Source of the DNA: Heterohyrax brucei
Lineage: Eukaryota > Chordata > Mammalia > Hyracoidea > Procaviidae
Assembly: GCA_028571685.1 (NCBI GenBank)
Contig: CM053143.1
Coordinates: 53,685,208-53,749,207, forward strand
Reading direction: 5' to 3'
DNA length: 64,000 nt
Under the pieces are notes generated by a model that saw only the letters and a list, made by a program, of their open reading frames with translations, searched no databases and was not told the origin of the DNA. This document shows positions 45,126-56,985 of the stretch, piece by piece. A program made the translations under genes and the position numbers. Numbering within the stretch: the stretch's first letter is position 1; every line of letters starts with the position of its first letter.

Positions 45126-45279
45126 GGACCCAGGTGGCATATTGATCAAGGGTTTAGCTGCTAACCAGAAAATATGCAGTTCAAATTCACCAACTGCTCC
45201 TTGGAAAACTCATGGGATTTCTGTTCTGTCCTTTAGGATTATTATGAGCCAGAATTAACTTGATGTCAGTGCATTTTGT
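45126..45279 (+). repeat. AfroSINE
   Basis: GGACCCAGGTGGCATATTGA, GCTGCTAACCAGAAAATATG and TTATGAGCCAGAATTAACTT in order. Confidence 0.9.
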
Positions 45280-45363
45280 TTTATATAAGAATGATGGATA
45301 TCAATGAGAACAAGCATTCTTAATAAACGGAACTCTCCGTTGCTTTGAATTTCAATTGTATGT

Positions 45364-45466
45364 ATGCAAGTTCCACCAGGTGCTCCTTGAATACTCTGGG
45401 AGTCAGTTCTACCCTGGTCCCTAGGGTTGCCATGAGTCGGATCTGACTCAACAGCACTTGGCTTGG
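45364..45466 (+). repeat. AfroSINE, 5'-truncated
   Basis: Starts at the B-box end (TTCCACCAGGTGCTCCTTGA) and keeps GCCATGAGTCGGATCTGACT with ACAGCACTTGG. Little diverged in the tail. Confidence 0.9.
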
Positions 45467-45707
45467 CATACACATTAAAATCATAAATGCATAATATATA
45501 CTAAAAACTATTATATCATTTAATCATAAGTCATCGAAAGTCATGAAGTCATCAAAAACTATTAATAAAAAATTAGAAAAGATATTCTCATACATTATTG
45601 ATTATATGATAAATTACAACCTCTGTAGAACAAGTTTTCACTCTATCAAGTATATGTTTGTGTATTATTTATAGCAATGTATGTTATCATACAATTGTAT
45701 ATATGTA

Positions 45708-45861
45708 TGAAAACCCTGGTGGCCTTAGCTGGTTAAGTACTATGGCTGCTAACCAAAAGGTCAGCAGTTCAAATCCACCAGGTCCTCCGTGGAAACTCCA
45801 TGGAGAAGTTCTACTCTGGCTTCTAGGGTCACTATCAGTTGGAAATGACTTGACAGCAGAG
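45708..45861 (+). repeat. AfroSINE
   Basis: A complete-looking copy: AAAACCCTGGTGGCCTTAGC, AAAGGTCAGCAGTTCAAATC and GTTGGAAATGACTTGACAGC. The ORFs 45658-45930 (plus) and 45687-45923 (minus) cover it. Confidence 0.95.
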
Positions 45862-45951
45862 TATATACATATATATAGTATAGCTTTGAACTCAGTAATT
45901 TTTTCTTCCGAGAATTTACACACTCTCTGAGTAGTATAAATGATTTGTATT

Positions 45952-46120
45952 CAACTACTAGCTGAGGGATTCTTGGTTCAAACTCATCCCTCAGGATCTG
46001 CTTTCGAAAAAAGTCCTGATGATCTGCTTCTATAGAGATTGGAGCCAAGAAAAAAACTATGAAGCTCAATACTACTCTGTGACTCTTCCAATTTCTATGA
46101 ATCAGAATCAACCTGACATC
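45952..46120 (+). repeat. AfroSINE, long variant, headless
   Basis: From CTTGGTTCAAACTCATCCCT through GATGATCTGCTTCTATAGAG to TGAATCAGAATCAACCTGAC; the tRNA-like start is missing. Confidence 0.8.
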
Positions 46121-46256
46121 ATTTTTTTAACACTTGCATACTTGCAAAATTATGTGTACCCAAAGATATTTTTGCTGTTCTTCACATAGATGACCAAAGA
46201 TAGACAGTAATGTAAATGTCATTTAATGAGAGTCTTAAAAATAATTGGTCCATCTC

Positions 46257-46743
46257 TGTCTTAGTCATCTAGTGCTGCTGTAACAGAGATACAAGTGGAT
46301 GGCTTCAACAAAGAGAAATTTATCTTTTCACAGGCCACAGGATGCAGTTCTGAATTCATAGCATCAACTCCAGGAGGAGGCTTTCTCTCTCTGGCAGCTC
46401 TAGTGGAGTTCCTCATGATGCATCAGGCTTAAGTTGGTTTGGGAGCCTCACAGCACAGGAACTGAGTCCCAAAGGCTCAACACGCTCCCAGTACTGCTTT
46501 TCTGGTGGCATGACATTCTTATGTCTATCTACTCACCTTTCTTTTATATCTCAAAAGACACTGCCTTAAGATAAAATACAATCTTGTAGATTTCAACAGT
46601 ATAACTACTATCAATCCAACTTATTAAACCATAGTGATAGAAAATCTCATCAAATGGTAGACAATCACATGATCATGGGCATCATGGCCTAACCAAGTTG
46701 ATACATACCTTTTTTTTCAAAACACCCAGTTAAAACCATGACA
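46257..46743 (-). mobile_element. Solo LTR, ERVL-MaLR-like, antisense, with 5-bp target duplication
   Basis: The window strand starts TGTCTTAGTCATCTAGTGCT and ends AACCATGACA. ATCTC occurs directly before (46252-46256) and after (46744-46748), a perfect 5-bp duplication. Blocks such as AAAGAGAAATTTATCTTTTC and GCATCAACTCCAGGAGGAGG align it with 18971 and 23262. No internal region. It is 487 bp and looks whole as an LTR. Confidence 0.9.
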
Positions 46744-46748
46744 ATCTC

Positions 46749-46904
46749 TAAGTAAACCCACTGTCATCAAGTAGATTGTGACTCATCACAATTCTGTCAA
46801 AGAGAGTAAAATTGCTCTCACAGGATTTCCAAGTAGCTGATAGATTTGAACAGCTTGCCTTTTAGTTAGCAGCTGTTGTTCTTAACAATGGCACCGTCAT
46901 GATT
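46749..46904 (-). repeat. AfroSINE, degraded
   Basis: Begins immediately after the LTR's duplication. AGTAGATTGTGACTCATCAC, TTTCCAAGTAGCTGATAGAT and AATGGCACCGTCATGATT are identifiable. Confidence 0.75.
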
Positions 46905-47264
46905 TACCTCCGTATTATACCCAAGATGTATGTTCTAGGAAAAACAAAGGTATACATTTTATCTGTAGAGTACTAGCATTCGTGTAAAAATACACATTAA
47001 GACATATGTATGTTTTGCATGTTCATAGATCATCTCGAGGAGAATATGGTAGAAGCTAACAGCAGCTCTCTTCAAAGGAGAATTTTGCAGCTGACAAACA
47101 TAGGGATGAGTTAGATTTACAGTTCATATTCTCTTTGGCATGCTTCAGTCATGCATGCATAACTATTCAAATTAATAAAATCAAATTTTTAAATGATAGA
47201 AAAATCATCTCTGTAGCTTTCTTACAGTAAATGTCTCTACTTTGGGAAATTCTTCAGTGAGATT
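46905..47264. other. Unassigned noncoding DNA
   Basis: No element recognised. Confidence 0.45.
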
Positions 47265-50200
47265 AAATAGCCGGAAGATAGAAAATTGACCATTGGCTTT
47301 GGCAACTGAAAATCAGTAGACATTGGGAGACTTAGGAAGAAGAAACTGACAGTTTATTTCTGAAAAAATTGTCCAATGAAAACCTTATAAATAACTGCAA
47401 AATGTTGTTGCTAGGTGCCATCGAGACTATTCTAGCTCTTAGCAAACCTACGAGCAACAGAACAAAACACTGCCCAGTCTTAAGCCATGTCCACAATCGT
47501 TTGTAAGCTTAAACCCTTTGTTGTGGCCACTATATCAACCCATCTCATGAGAGATTTTCTTCTTTCTTGCTGACCCTCCACTCTACCAAGCATGATGTCC
47601 TTCTCCAGGGACTGATCCTTCCTGACATGTCCAAAGTATGTAAGATGCATTCTCTCCATTTTTGGTTCCAAGGAGGACTCTGGTTGTACTTCTTCCAGAC
47701 AGATGTGTTTGTTCTTCTGGCGGTGCACGGTACATTCAACATTCTTCTCCAATACTGCAATTCAAAGGCATCAATTCTTCTTCTGTCTTCCTTGTTCATT
47801 GTTCACCTTTCATATGTATACAATGCAACTGAAAATACTATGGCTTGGGTCAGGGGCACTTTAGTCTTTAAGGTGGTGTCTTTGTTTTTGACTATTTTAA
47901 AGAGATCCTTTGCAGCAAATTTTCCCTTTGCAATGCATCTTTTGATTTCTTGATTGCTGCTTCCATGGGTGTTGATTGTGGACATAAGTAAAATGAAATT
48001 CTCTACAACTTCAGTCCTTTCTCCATTTATGACAATGTCATTTACTGGTCCAGTTGTGAGGATTTTTGTTTTCTTGATGTTGAGGTGCAATCAATACTGG
48101 AGGCTCTGGTCCTTGATCCTCATCAGTAAGTGTCTCAAATATTCTTCACTTCCAGCAAGTAAGATGGTGTCATCTGTGAAAGGCAGGTTGTTAATGAGTC
48201 ATCCCCTAATCCTTATGCCTCATTCAACTTCATATAATCTAGAGTCTCAAATTATTTGCTCAGCATACAGATTAAAAAGGTGTGGTGAAAGATACAATCC
48301 TGGTGTATACCTTTCCTGACTTTAAACCATGCAGTGTCCCTGTGTTCTGTTCGCATGACTGCATCTTGATCCATATACAGATTCCTTAAAAGCATATTTA
48401 GGCATTCTAGAATTCCCATCCTCAATGGTAGCCATAATTTATTATGATCTACATTGCAAATGCCTTTGCACAGTTGATGAAACACAAATAAACTTCTTTC
48501 TGGTGTTCTCTGCTTTCAGCCAAGATCCATCAGAATTCAGCAATGATATCCCAGTTCTAGGTCCTCTTCTTAATCCAGCTTGAATTTCTGGCAGTTCCTT
48601 GTCAGTATAGTGTTGTATTTGCTTTGAATGAAGCTACGAAGCATTGTCTGACATAATGCCAAAAGACAAGCACCTCTGGTTGGATGGAACTCAAAATGGG
48701 AGTGAGGAAGAATTGCTTCCTCAAAGTCGAGTTGGCCTTAACGATGTGGGTAGAATCAAGCTCTCAGTACCTATAATTGCTGATGTGGTATCACTCAAAA
48801 TGACAATAAATAGTTGTAAACATCCATCGAAGATCAGAATGAGGACTGTATGAAGTATGACTCTAGGAAAATTGGAAGTTATCAAAAATGAAATACAGCA
48901 TATAAACATCAATAGCCTAGACTTTGGTGAGAAGAAATGGACTCATTTGGGGCATTTTGAATCAGATGAATGTACAGTCTACTGTACTGGGAATCTCAAA
49001 TTGAAGATGTATAACATTACATTCATCATCAAAACTGAACATTTCAAGATCTATCTTGAGGTACAATCCTGTCAGTGTTAGGGTAGTATCCATGTGTCTA
49101 CAAAAAGACCAGTTAATACATTATTCAAATTTACACAAAAACCACTAATGTCAAAAAAACAACTGAAGAGTCTACCAATTTTGCCAATCTGAAATTGAGC
49201 CAGTATGCAATCAAAATGCATTCATAATTGATGGTGATCGGAATGCAGTAGTTAGAAACAAAAAGACTCGTAGTTGTGAAGTGATGCCTTGGTGATAGAA
49301 AAGGTGCTGGAGATTGCTTGATAGAATTTTGCAGGACCAACGAACTCTTTAGTTCAAGGATCTTTTTCAATGAGGTAAACGGCAACTCTACATGAGTACC
49401 TGGCGAGATGGAATGCACAGGCATAAAATCAACTACATCTGTGGAAAGAGACAATGGAAAAGCTCAATATCATCAGTAGGAAAAAGACCACAGGCTGACT
49501 GTGGAACAGATTATCAATTGTATATATGAAAGTTCCAACTAAAGTTGAAGAAAATTAGAATAAATCTACAAGAGCCAAAGCACGAACTTGAGTAAATGCC
49601 ACCCAAAATTGAAGACCATGTCAAAAACAGATTTGATTAATTAAACACTAATGACAAAAAAACAGATGAGCTGTTGAAGGACACCCAAGATATCCCAGAT
49701 GACGAAAGCAATAGATCTTTAAAAAGCCGGGAAAAAAAGAAAATACCAACCTGTATGTCAGAAGATACTCTGAAACCTACCCCTGGATGCAGAGGATCTA
49801 AAGCAAATGGAAAAAAAAAATGATACAGTAAACTAGCTAAACAAAAAGTTTCAAAGGCCAGCAGAAGTAGACAAAGTGAAGTATTATAATGAGTTGTGAA
49901 AAGTCCTGGAGATTTAAAACAAAAAAGGAAATATTCACTATTTCTCAAGCTGAAAAGACTGAAGAAAAGAAAATTCAAGCCCTCAGTTGTAACACTGAAG
50001 TACTTTTTGAGGGAAATATTAAACAATGCAAAAGCATAAGAAGATGGAAGGAATATACAGTCACTGTTCCAAAAACAATTGGTTGATGTTCAGACATGAG
50101 AGGAGATAACGTGTGATCAAGAACTGATGGTACTGGAAGACAAGGTCCAAGCTGCACTGAAGGCACTGGCAAGAAACAGCATTCCAGAAAATGATGGAAT

Positions 50201-51605
50201 ATCAGTGGAAGTGCTTCAGCAAACTAATTTAGCACTAGAGATGATCACTTGTCTAGGTCAGGAAATTTGGAAGTCAGCCTCCTGCCCAACCAAACAGAAG
50301 AGATTCAAATTTCTTTTCATTCCAAAGAAAGTTGATACAACAGAGTTAGAAATTATGAAATCAAAATCATTAATGTCACAGACAAAGTTTTGCTGAAGGT
50401 CATTCAAAAGTAGAGACAATAGATTAACATGGAACTGCCAGAAGTTCAAGCCAGATTCAGAAGAGAACATGGAACAAGAGACACCTTTGTTGATGTCAGA
50501 TGGATTCTGGCTGAAAGCAGGAAATAATAGAAATATGTTAACCTATATCTTATTGACTATACAAAGGCAGTCAGCTGTGTAAATCATAACAAATTGTGGA
50601 TAATATTGTGAAGATGTGAATTCCAAAACACATAATTGTGCTCACGAGGAACCTATCTGTAGACCAAAAGACAGGTGTTCAAATAGAATATGAAAGTACT
50701 TCAGAGATTAGTCAAAAATCATCAGTGTTATATCTTTTCACCATAGCATTTGCTATGTATGCTGACCAAATAATTCAAAAGCTGGATTATATGAAGAAGA
50801 ATGTGGAATCAGAATTAATCAAAAACTCATTAACCACCTGTCTTACATAGGTGATGCAACTTTGCTGAAAGCAAAGAGAATTTGAAGCACTTGCTGAAGA
50901 AAATCTAAAACTATAGACTTCACTGTGGAATCAACCTTAGCATCAAAAATTCTCACAGCTGGACCATGAAGCAGAATCATGACACACCAAAAAATAATTG
51001 AAGTTCTCAAGAACTTCATTTTTCTTGGATCCACAGTCAGCATCCACAGAAGCAACAGACAAGAAATCAAATGTTGTATTGCACTGGGTAAGTCTGTGGC
51101 AAGAGTCCTCTTTAAAGTATAGTAAACAAAGAAGTCGCTTTAACAATTAACATGCTCCTCACCCAAGACTTGGTGTTTTCAATTGCCTCATGTGCTTGTG
51201 AAAACTGGACAATGAATAATGAAAATCAAAGAAAAACTGATGTCTTTGAATTACAGTGTTGCCAAGGAACACTGAATATACCATGAACTGTCAGAAGAAG
51301 GAATAAATCTGTCTTGGAAAAAGTACAGACGGAATGCTCGTTAGAAGCAAGGATGTCAAGACTTTGTCTCACATACGTGGGATGTATTATCAGGAGAGAT
51401 CAGTCCCTGGAAGGATACATCATGCTTGGTAAAGTAGGTGTCAGCAGAAAAGAGAAAGAATCTCAAAGAGATAAACTGACGCAGTGGCTGCAATGATGGG
51501 TTCAAGCATAACAATGATTATGAAGATGATGCAGGACTGAACAGTGTTTTGATCTGTTGTACATAGTCACTATGAGTCCAAACCACTTCAAAGCACCTAA
51601 CAAAA
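47265..51605 (+). mobile_element. RTE-clade LINE, nearly full length, split by another RTE
   Basis: The 5' region (47265-47405) ends ATAAATAACTGCAAAATG and resumes at 48629 with CTACGAAGCATTGTCTGACA. About 3.1 kb of RTE therefore remains after removing the 1.2-kb insert. The endonuclease domain begins near 48860: LGKLEVIKNEIQHININS, then GEKKWTHLGHFESDE with the metal-binding Glu kept. A linker follows (TISQAEKTEEK, 49940), then the reverse transcriptase from about 50150 to 50900. At the catalytic box the sequence reads YIGD (50844-50855) where YADD is expected, so the active site is lost. The C-terminal part and the tail TCACTATGAGTCCAAACCAC then CACCTAACAAAAACAAA finish the element. Stops and frameshifts occur throughout. 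It is a dead relic of the autonomous partner of the AfroSINEs. Confidence 0.88.
47406..48628 (-). mobile_element. RTE-clade LINE, 5'-truncated, inserted in another RTE
   Basis: Minus-strand copy whose 3' end is at 47406 (TTGTTGCTAGGTGCCATCGA on the window strand). It carries the reverse-transcriptase C-terminal half; the 5' truncation point is near 48628. The frame 47803-48090 reads LNIKKTKILTTGPVNDIVIN, and 47545-47799 reads DRRRIDAFELQYWRRMLNVP, both typical of this clade. The catalytic box near 48175-48190 reads FTDD, so both Asp residues remain. The frame has several breaks. It lies inside the 5' region of the plus-strand RTE. Confidence 0.88.
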
Positions 51606-52015
51606 ACAAAAGCAGAGACATTGGAAAGAGGATTTCAGTGGAAGGTGGTATGTAATCCTGTTTGGCAGGGATATAGGAGAAAGTATGAAGAAAGAAAGGA
51701 AATAAGTATACTGAAACAACTTATTCAGGAAGCACAATCACAGTATAGTAGATGGAGAAGGTAATCGGGACCTAGCAAGAGTTTTCCTTTCTTTTATTTC
51801 AGTAAGATGAGGGCAGATTTGAGACTATGTACAGACTGAGAAAATAATGCAGTGGCAAGAGGAGTACTGGCCTAGGAGACAGAGGGTATGATTACTTTAC
51901 TGTCCTGTAAGGAAAGAGGTTGGGGGGTTGATTTCTAGTGCAGAGAAAATGCATCTATTTTATCAGAGGGAGATCAGGATATATGGAATACTACATCAAT
52001 CCTAAATAAAAAAAA
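51606..52015. other. Unassigned noncoding DNA
   Basis: Purine-rich sequence between the RTE tail and the L1 3' end; no element recognised. Confidence 0.45.
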
Positions 52016-54422
52016 TATAGTTTTGTTTCTTTATTTTTGTTATTATTCAGCAAAAGTCTACAATCCAAGTCAATTTGCACTCTCACCTCTCTGTAACTCT
52101 GTCTGTTCTCTGCACCATATGAAACACTCTCCTTTTCACTGTTTATTTTGAGCACCCTCTTAACAAACACCTGTCCGTTCCTCTCTACCTTCTCCTCTCC
52201 TCTCTAGATACAAATCGGTAAGACAGCCTTCCATAAATGTATAAAACCATAATGTACACACACCACATGCTTACTCTGTGTCCCAAGTTCAGTGCATTCT
52301 TTGTCTGAAGTGTTGACTTCAGTATTTGTTTCAGGTCTGGAGCAGCAGCAAGTCTATGGGCCATCTTACCAGGGAACCCTCCAGGTTGTCAGACCATCAG
52401 TTCTGGTCTTTTTGTAGAGTTCTTGATCTGTATACCTGTTTTCCTTGTGCTACATTAGGGAATCTACATTGTGTCCCCTATCAAGGCTGTCTTGAGTGGT
52501 GGCCGAGCACCATCTGGTTGTTCTGGTCTCATGCTGATACATAGTCTATGACTCATGGGTCCTTCTATCTCCTGGGCTCATTTTTTTTTTTCATGTTTTT
52601 TGATATTCTAGGTCATCATCTGTTCCAGGTGGACTAGAACCAATTGATGTTCTTCAGATGGCAGTTTGCTGGCTTTTAAGACCCCAGATGCCACTCACCA
52701 ATATGGGATACAGAAGACTCTCTTAGCAAAATGCTGTTTATGCCAACTGATCTTGATGTCCCCTGAAAGCATGGTCCCCAGACCTGTAGACTAGCTACTC
52801 TATCCTTTGAAATGGGCTGAATTTAGAAAACATTTTAGTTTGTGGTGTAGTCCAGTTATGCTGACCTGCCTTCTACTGAGTGATCTCACATCCTTCACCT
52901 AACCAAACTCCTATGGACTATCTAATCTATGAGCAATCTTATCCCTTCCTTTCAACCCTTGTAGCCATCACAAGTCTTTTCTTCTGTGCCTAAATCTGTT
53001 TGTAAGTCCTCTTTATAATTGTTTCATACAATACTTGTCTTTTTGCAGCTGATTGATTTCGCTCAGCATAATATCTTCTAGTTGATACCATGTTGTGAGA
53101 TGCTCCCTAAAATCATCATTGTTTATCATTGCATAGTGTTCCATTGTGTGTATGTATCATAGTTTGTTTACCCATTCATCTGTTGATGGTCACCTAGGTT
53201 GATTCCATCTTTTTGTTGTGGATTATGCTGCAATAAACATTCATGTGCATGTATCTGTTCACGTAATAGCTCTTGTTTCTGTAGGTTGTATTCCTACAGA
53301 ATATTTCCAGTAGTGGTGTTGCTGGATCATGTCTTACTTCTATTTCCAGCTTTTGAAGAAAGCACCAAATTGACTTCCTTAGAGGTTGTACTATTTTGCA
53401 TTCCCATCAGCAGAGTAGAAGAGTTCCAATCGCTCTCCAGCCTCTCCAGCATTTGTTCTTTTGTGGTTTTTGAATTAGTTCCAACGTTTTTGTGGTGAGA
53501 TAGTATCTCATTGTAGTTTTCATTTGGATTTCTCTAACAACTAATGAACGTGAGCATTTCCTCATGTGTTTTTGGTTTCCTGATGTCTTCTACACTGATG
53601 TGTCTGTCCATGTCCTTTGCCCATTGTTTACTTGAGTTGTTTGTCTTATTCTTGTTGATATTTTGCAGTACTTAGTAGATTACGGAAATTAGATGTTGAT
53701 CTGACATGTAGTTGCCAAATATTTTTTCCTGTACTGTAGGCAGTCTTTTAATTCTCTTGATAAAGTCTTTGGATAAACAAAAGTTTTTGATTTTCAGTAT
53801 TTCCCATTTATCTATTTCTCTTGCATTGTTGGTAAGATTTTGTAGTCTGTTTAAGCCATGTATTAGAACTTCCATTGTTTTCCCTATATTTTCTTCTATA
53901 ATCTGTACCATTTTAGGTTTGATATTTAGGTCTTCGATTCATTTTGAGTCAGTTCTTGTGTTAGGTGTGAGACATGTATCTTGTTTCAGTTTTTTTGCAG
54001 ATGAATATCCAACTTTGTCAGCATGGTTTCTTATAGAGATGGTTTTTACCCCAGATTATAGTCTTAGGGCCTTTGTTGAATTATCAGCTGGTCATAAGAA
54101 GATGGTTGTATTTCTGGATTCTCTATTCTGTTCCATTGGTCTACATATCTGGTTTTGTATCACTGTCAGGTTGTTTTGACTACCATGGCAGTGTATAAGT
54201 GCTATGGTTGGGCAGTGTGAGGCCTCCCACGGTGTTCCTCTTCTTCGGTAGTGCTTTATTTACCCAGAGTTTCTTCCTTTTCCAAACAAAGTTGGTGATT
54301 TGTTTCTCCATCTCATTAAAAAAGTCACTTGAATTTGTATTGGGATTGCATTGTATATGTAGATCACTTTGGATAGAGTAGACATTGTCACAACATTAAA
54401 TCTTCTTATCCATGAGTACTAC
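52016..54422 (-). mobile_element. L1 LINE, ORF2 C-terminal half and 3' UTR
   Basis: Minus-strand L1. The 3' UTR spans about 52016-53040 (ACACCACATGCTTACTCTGT, TTAAGACCCCAGATGCCACT). The ORF2 end follows in antisense: CATAGTGTTCCATTGTGTGT, GTTGATTCCATCTTTTTGTT, GCTGCAATAAACATTCATGT, CTCATGTGTTTTTGGTTTCC and TAGACATTGTCACAACATTA. It stops at about 54422, well inside ORF2. Stops interrupt the frame repeatedly. The plus-strand ORFs here (53199-53498, 53712-54179) are its antisense. Confidence 0.88.
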
Positions 54423-54485
54423 TGAAGAATAGAAACACAGTAGGAGGCCTCACACTACTTGACTTTAGTTATCTTGACTACTTGA
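54423..54485 (+). mobile_element. Inverted L1 ORF2 fragment
   Basis: GAAGAATAGAAACACAGTAG with GAGGCCTCACACTACTTGAC is sense-oriented L1 ORF2. Its reverse complement corresponds to 54209-54252 (GCAGTGTGAGGCCTCCCACG) in the adjacent antisense L1. The two can pair as an imperfect inverted repeat. Confidence 0.6.
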
Positions 54486-54499
54486 CTCAGTTAAATGCA

Positions 54500-54625
54500 G
54501 AGATTAGGATTTACAGCACACGGAAATCACAAAATGCAGGGCAGTCACAGAATACAGGGTACCCTGGCCCAATTGAATTGAATACAGATATTTTTTGGGG
54601 GGACATAATTCATTCCATAACAGTT
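54500..54625 (-). mobile_element. LTR fragment, ERVL-MaLR-like, antisense
   Basis: GATTTACAGCACACGGAAAT, a GGTACCCTGGCCCAATTGAA block and GACATAATTCATTCCATAAC match the last 130 bp (window strand) of the LTRs at 23262 and 24668. It ends with CCATAACA. Fossil fragment. Confidence 0.7.
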
Positions 54626-55190
54626 GGTTTTGTGCCTATTGATACTTCTGTTTTGTGTTTCTTATTTTGATGTAGTGTTGTTAGTTTGCTTTTCAGCTAC
54701 TTGCTTGTTTCCTCCTGAAGTTCTAAGCTTAAAATTGTCTTTAACTTCTTTATTTCCCCTTAACTTCCTCTCCATCTGAAAGAGCTATGAATACTGTAAT
54801 ACATCCCTCTATACTGTGTAGTGTTGTCATAGTTTACTTGTTGAGATCTCTGTTTCCCTAATTTTAATATTTTAGGTTTTCATTGAAATTTGTGACTTCC
54901 CTAACTAAGCAGGACTTTGGATGCTGTGTCCTCCTTGAGCACAAATCTGGTGTACTCACTGAAGAACTTTATTTCTTGTAACTTTGGTTTGTTTTTTGCA
55001 AAGTCTCTAAGCTTCTATTTCTCTGATAATTTCCTAATTTTTTTGTTATATTTGAGAAACAATTTTTGAGAATATATACTACCTGGTTAGAATTTTTTGG
55101 TTTTGTTTTGTTTTTGGTTTTCCTTCAGGTCTTTGTATGTGTCATTCCAATGCCTTCTTGCCAACATGGTTTCCTGTGAAAGATCAGAGG

Positions 55191-55900
55191 TCAGTCTAAA
55201 AGACTTTCCCTTGGCTTGTACATTAAAGCCAAAGCCAAAGCCAAGTACATTAGTTTTGATTTAAACCCAGCTACCTTTAAGAGTCTCTCTTTGTGTTTTG
55301 TTTGATTAATCTTTATAAAATATCTTTGTGTATTTCTTCTGGAGCCTACCTTTTGTGAAGTTTGATGAGCTTCTTGAATGGGTGTCTTCTTTTCTTTCAT
55401 GATGTCAGGAACATTTTCTGTCAGCAACTCTTCAACAATTTGCTCTGCATTTTCTAGTATCTTTCCCTGTTTTGGAAACCCAATTACTGGTAAATTGTTC
55501 CTCTTAATACAGTCCCACAGGATTCTTAATGATTCTTCATTTTTCTTTCATCTGATTTCTCCTCAAAAATGCTGTTGTGAGTTGTTTTATCTTGAATCTA
55601 TCTAATTCTGCATTCCCTTCCCTCAATCCTGCTCTTATGGTTTTCAATTAAGTTATCTAACTCCGTAATTTTACCATTGATGTGCTGAATTTCAGATTGT
55701 CGCTGTTCTAACAGTTCGTATAGCTTGTTTAATTTTTCATTTTGTCCTGGTACAATTTGTCTAATCTCTATCCTAAGATCTACAAGGACTCTATACATAA
55801 TTATTTTTTATTCTAATTTTGATAATTTCAAGAAGTCTTCTTCATCTTGGAAGCTTTTGATTCTTTATTTTGGGACTTTTCAAAAGTCACGATGTTCTGC
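55191..55900 (-). pseudogene. L1-type ORF1 remnant
   Basis: Minus-strand remnant of the L1 ORF1 protein, an RNA-binding nucleic-acid chaperone of the L1 particle. The upstream part (55598-55798) is a heptad-rich coiled coil with NEKLNKLYELLEQRQSEIQ and ELDNLIENHKSRIEG. Downstream, LWDCIKRNNLPVIGFPKQG-like sequence and, at 55191-55427, LTENVPDIMKEKKTPIQEAH then RRNTQRYFIKINQTKHKERL correspond to the IWDYVKRPNLRLIGVPE and QRTPQRYSSRRATPRHIIVRF regions of mammalian ORF1p. At least one frameshift and in-frame stops separate the parts, and the end of the C-terminal domain is degenerate (ALALALMYK). Not functional. Confidence 0.7.
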
Positions 55901-55964
55901 TTCTTTAAATGTTTAGATATCTACTATTGTCTTCAAGCCACCAGAAAGCTGTTCAACATCTCTG

Positions 55965-56985
55965 ATTTTCACCTGCAGAAGCTACAGCATAATTCAGAGA
56001 AGGGAGTGGAGAAAGTCACTGCTTTATATGGCTGCCAGCTGCCACTGCATTCTCTAGGTGAAGCTGTCTTAAGCACAGCTTCTCTACTGAAAGAGGTGCT
56101 ATCTAATCAGACAGTGCTGCTTAGCTCAGCAGCCAGTCTCAGCTGGGCACTCAGGTGTGGCAGGCCCTACTTCCTGTGTGACAAAGTTGATGACCTACTT
56201 GTGGAGCCTCCCCAGAGTCACTCCAGCAGATGCTGCAGCATATGTCAGAGGAGGGAGGAGGGAATTGTGCTGCCACACTCAGCTGCCAGCTGCTGCTGTG
56301 TTCTCTAGGCGCAACTGTCTTAGAAACAGTTTGTCTGCTGAGAGATGTTGTCCAGCAGTAGCTGATCACAGCTGGACCCTCAGATTCAGCAGGTTCCACC
56401 TCCTGGCTATCAAAGATGGCAAACTACTTGTGGAGTCTCTCCAGAACTGCATTAGCAGAAGCTATAGTGTGGTTCAGAGAAGGAAAGGGTGAAGGTTGAC
56501 ACTGCACTCTGCTGCCAGCCACCGCTGTGTTCTCTAGGTACGGTTGTCTTAAAAACAGCTTTTCTGCTGAGAGAGGCACTCTGAAGTCAGGCAATACTGC
56601 TCAGCTTGTCAGCCATTCTCAACAGGACCCTCAGGCGTGGCTGACTCCACTTCTCAGCTGATTAAGATGACGTCCTACCTGTGCTGCCTCTCCTGTGCTG
56701 TGCCAGTAGAATCTATGTCCTAGCTCAGAGAAGTGAAGGGGGAAGGGGACCTCTGGACTTGGCTTCCAGCTACCACTGGGTTCTCTAGATGTGACTTTCT
56801 TAAGTTCATACTTTCCACTGCAAGAGATGCTGCCCACTCAGGTACTGCTGCCAAGCATGGCAGCCATCCCCAGCCAGGCTTTCAGGTGCAGCAGCCCCAG
56901 TCCCAGCTTCCTAGTTGACAAAGATTGAATCCAAAACTATAAGCCTCTCTGCTTCAATGCCAGCAGAAGCAGGATCCTTTGTACT
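55965..56985 (-). repeat. Tandem monomers of 229-251 bp in the 5' region of the half-L1
   Basis: Four units start at TCTCTAG (56051, 56302, 56531, 56782), spaced 251, 229 and 251 bp. Each contains, in order, a CTGTCTTA-type run, CTGAGAGA, GCAGCCA/CAGCCAT, a GACCCTCAG-like block, AGCAGAAGC/CAGCAGATG and CAGAGAAG. A partial unit precedes them (55965-56050). The block is clearly richer in G and C than its surroundings. Monomeric 5' regions act as promoters in rodent L1; here that role is inferred only. Confidence 0.8.

Noticed and set aside
53199-54179. Plus-strand ORFs of 99 and 155 codons
   Set aside because: They are the antisense of L1 ORF2, which lies on the minus strand here.
55847-56492. 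Ser/Cys/Leu-rich ORFs of 111 and 153 codons suggesting a secreted protein
   Set aside because: They lie in the tandem GC-richer 5' monomers of the half-L1 element and change with each unit.
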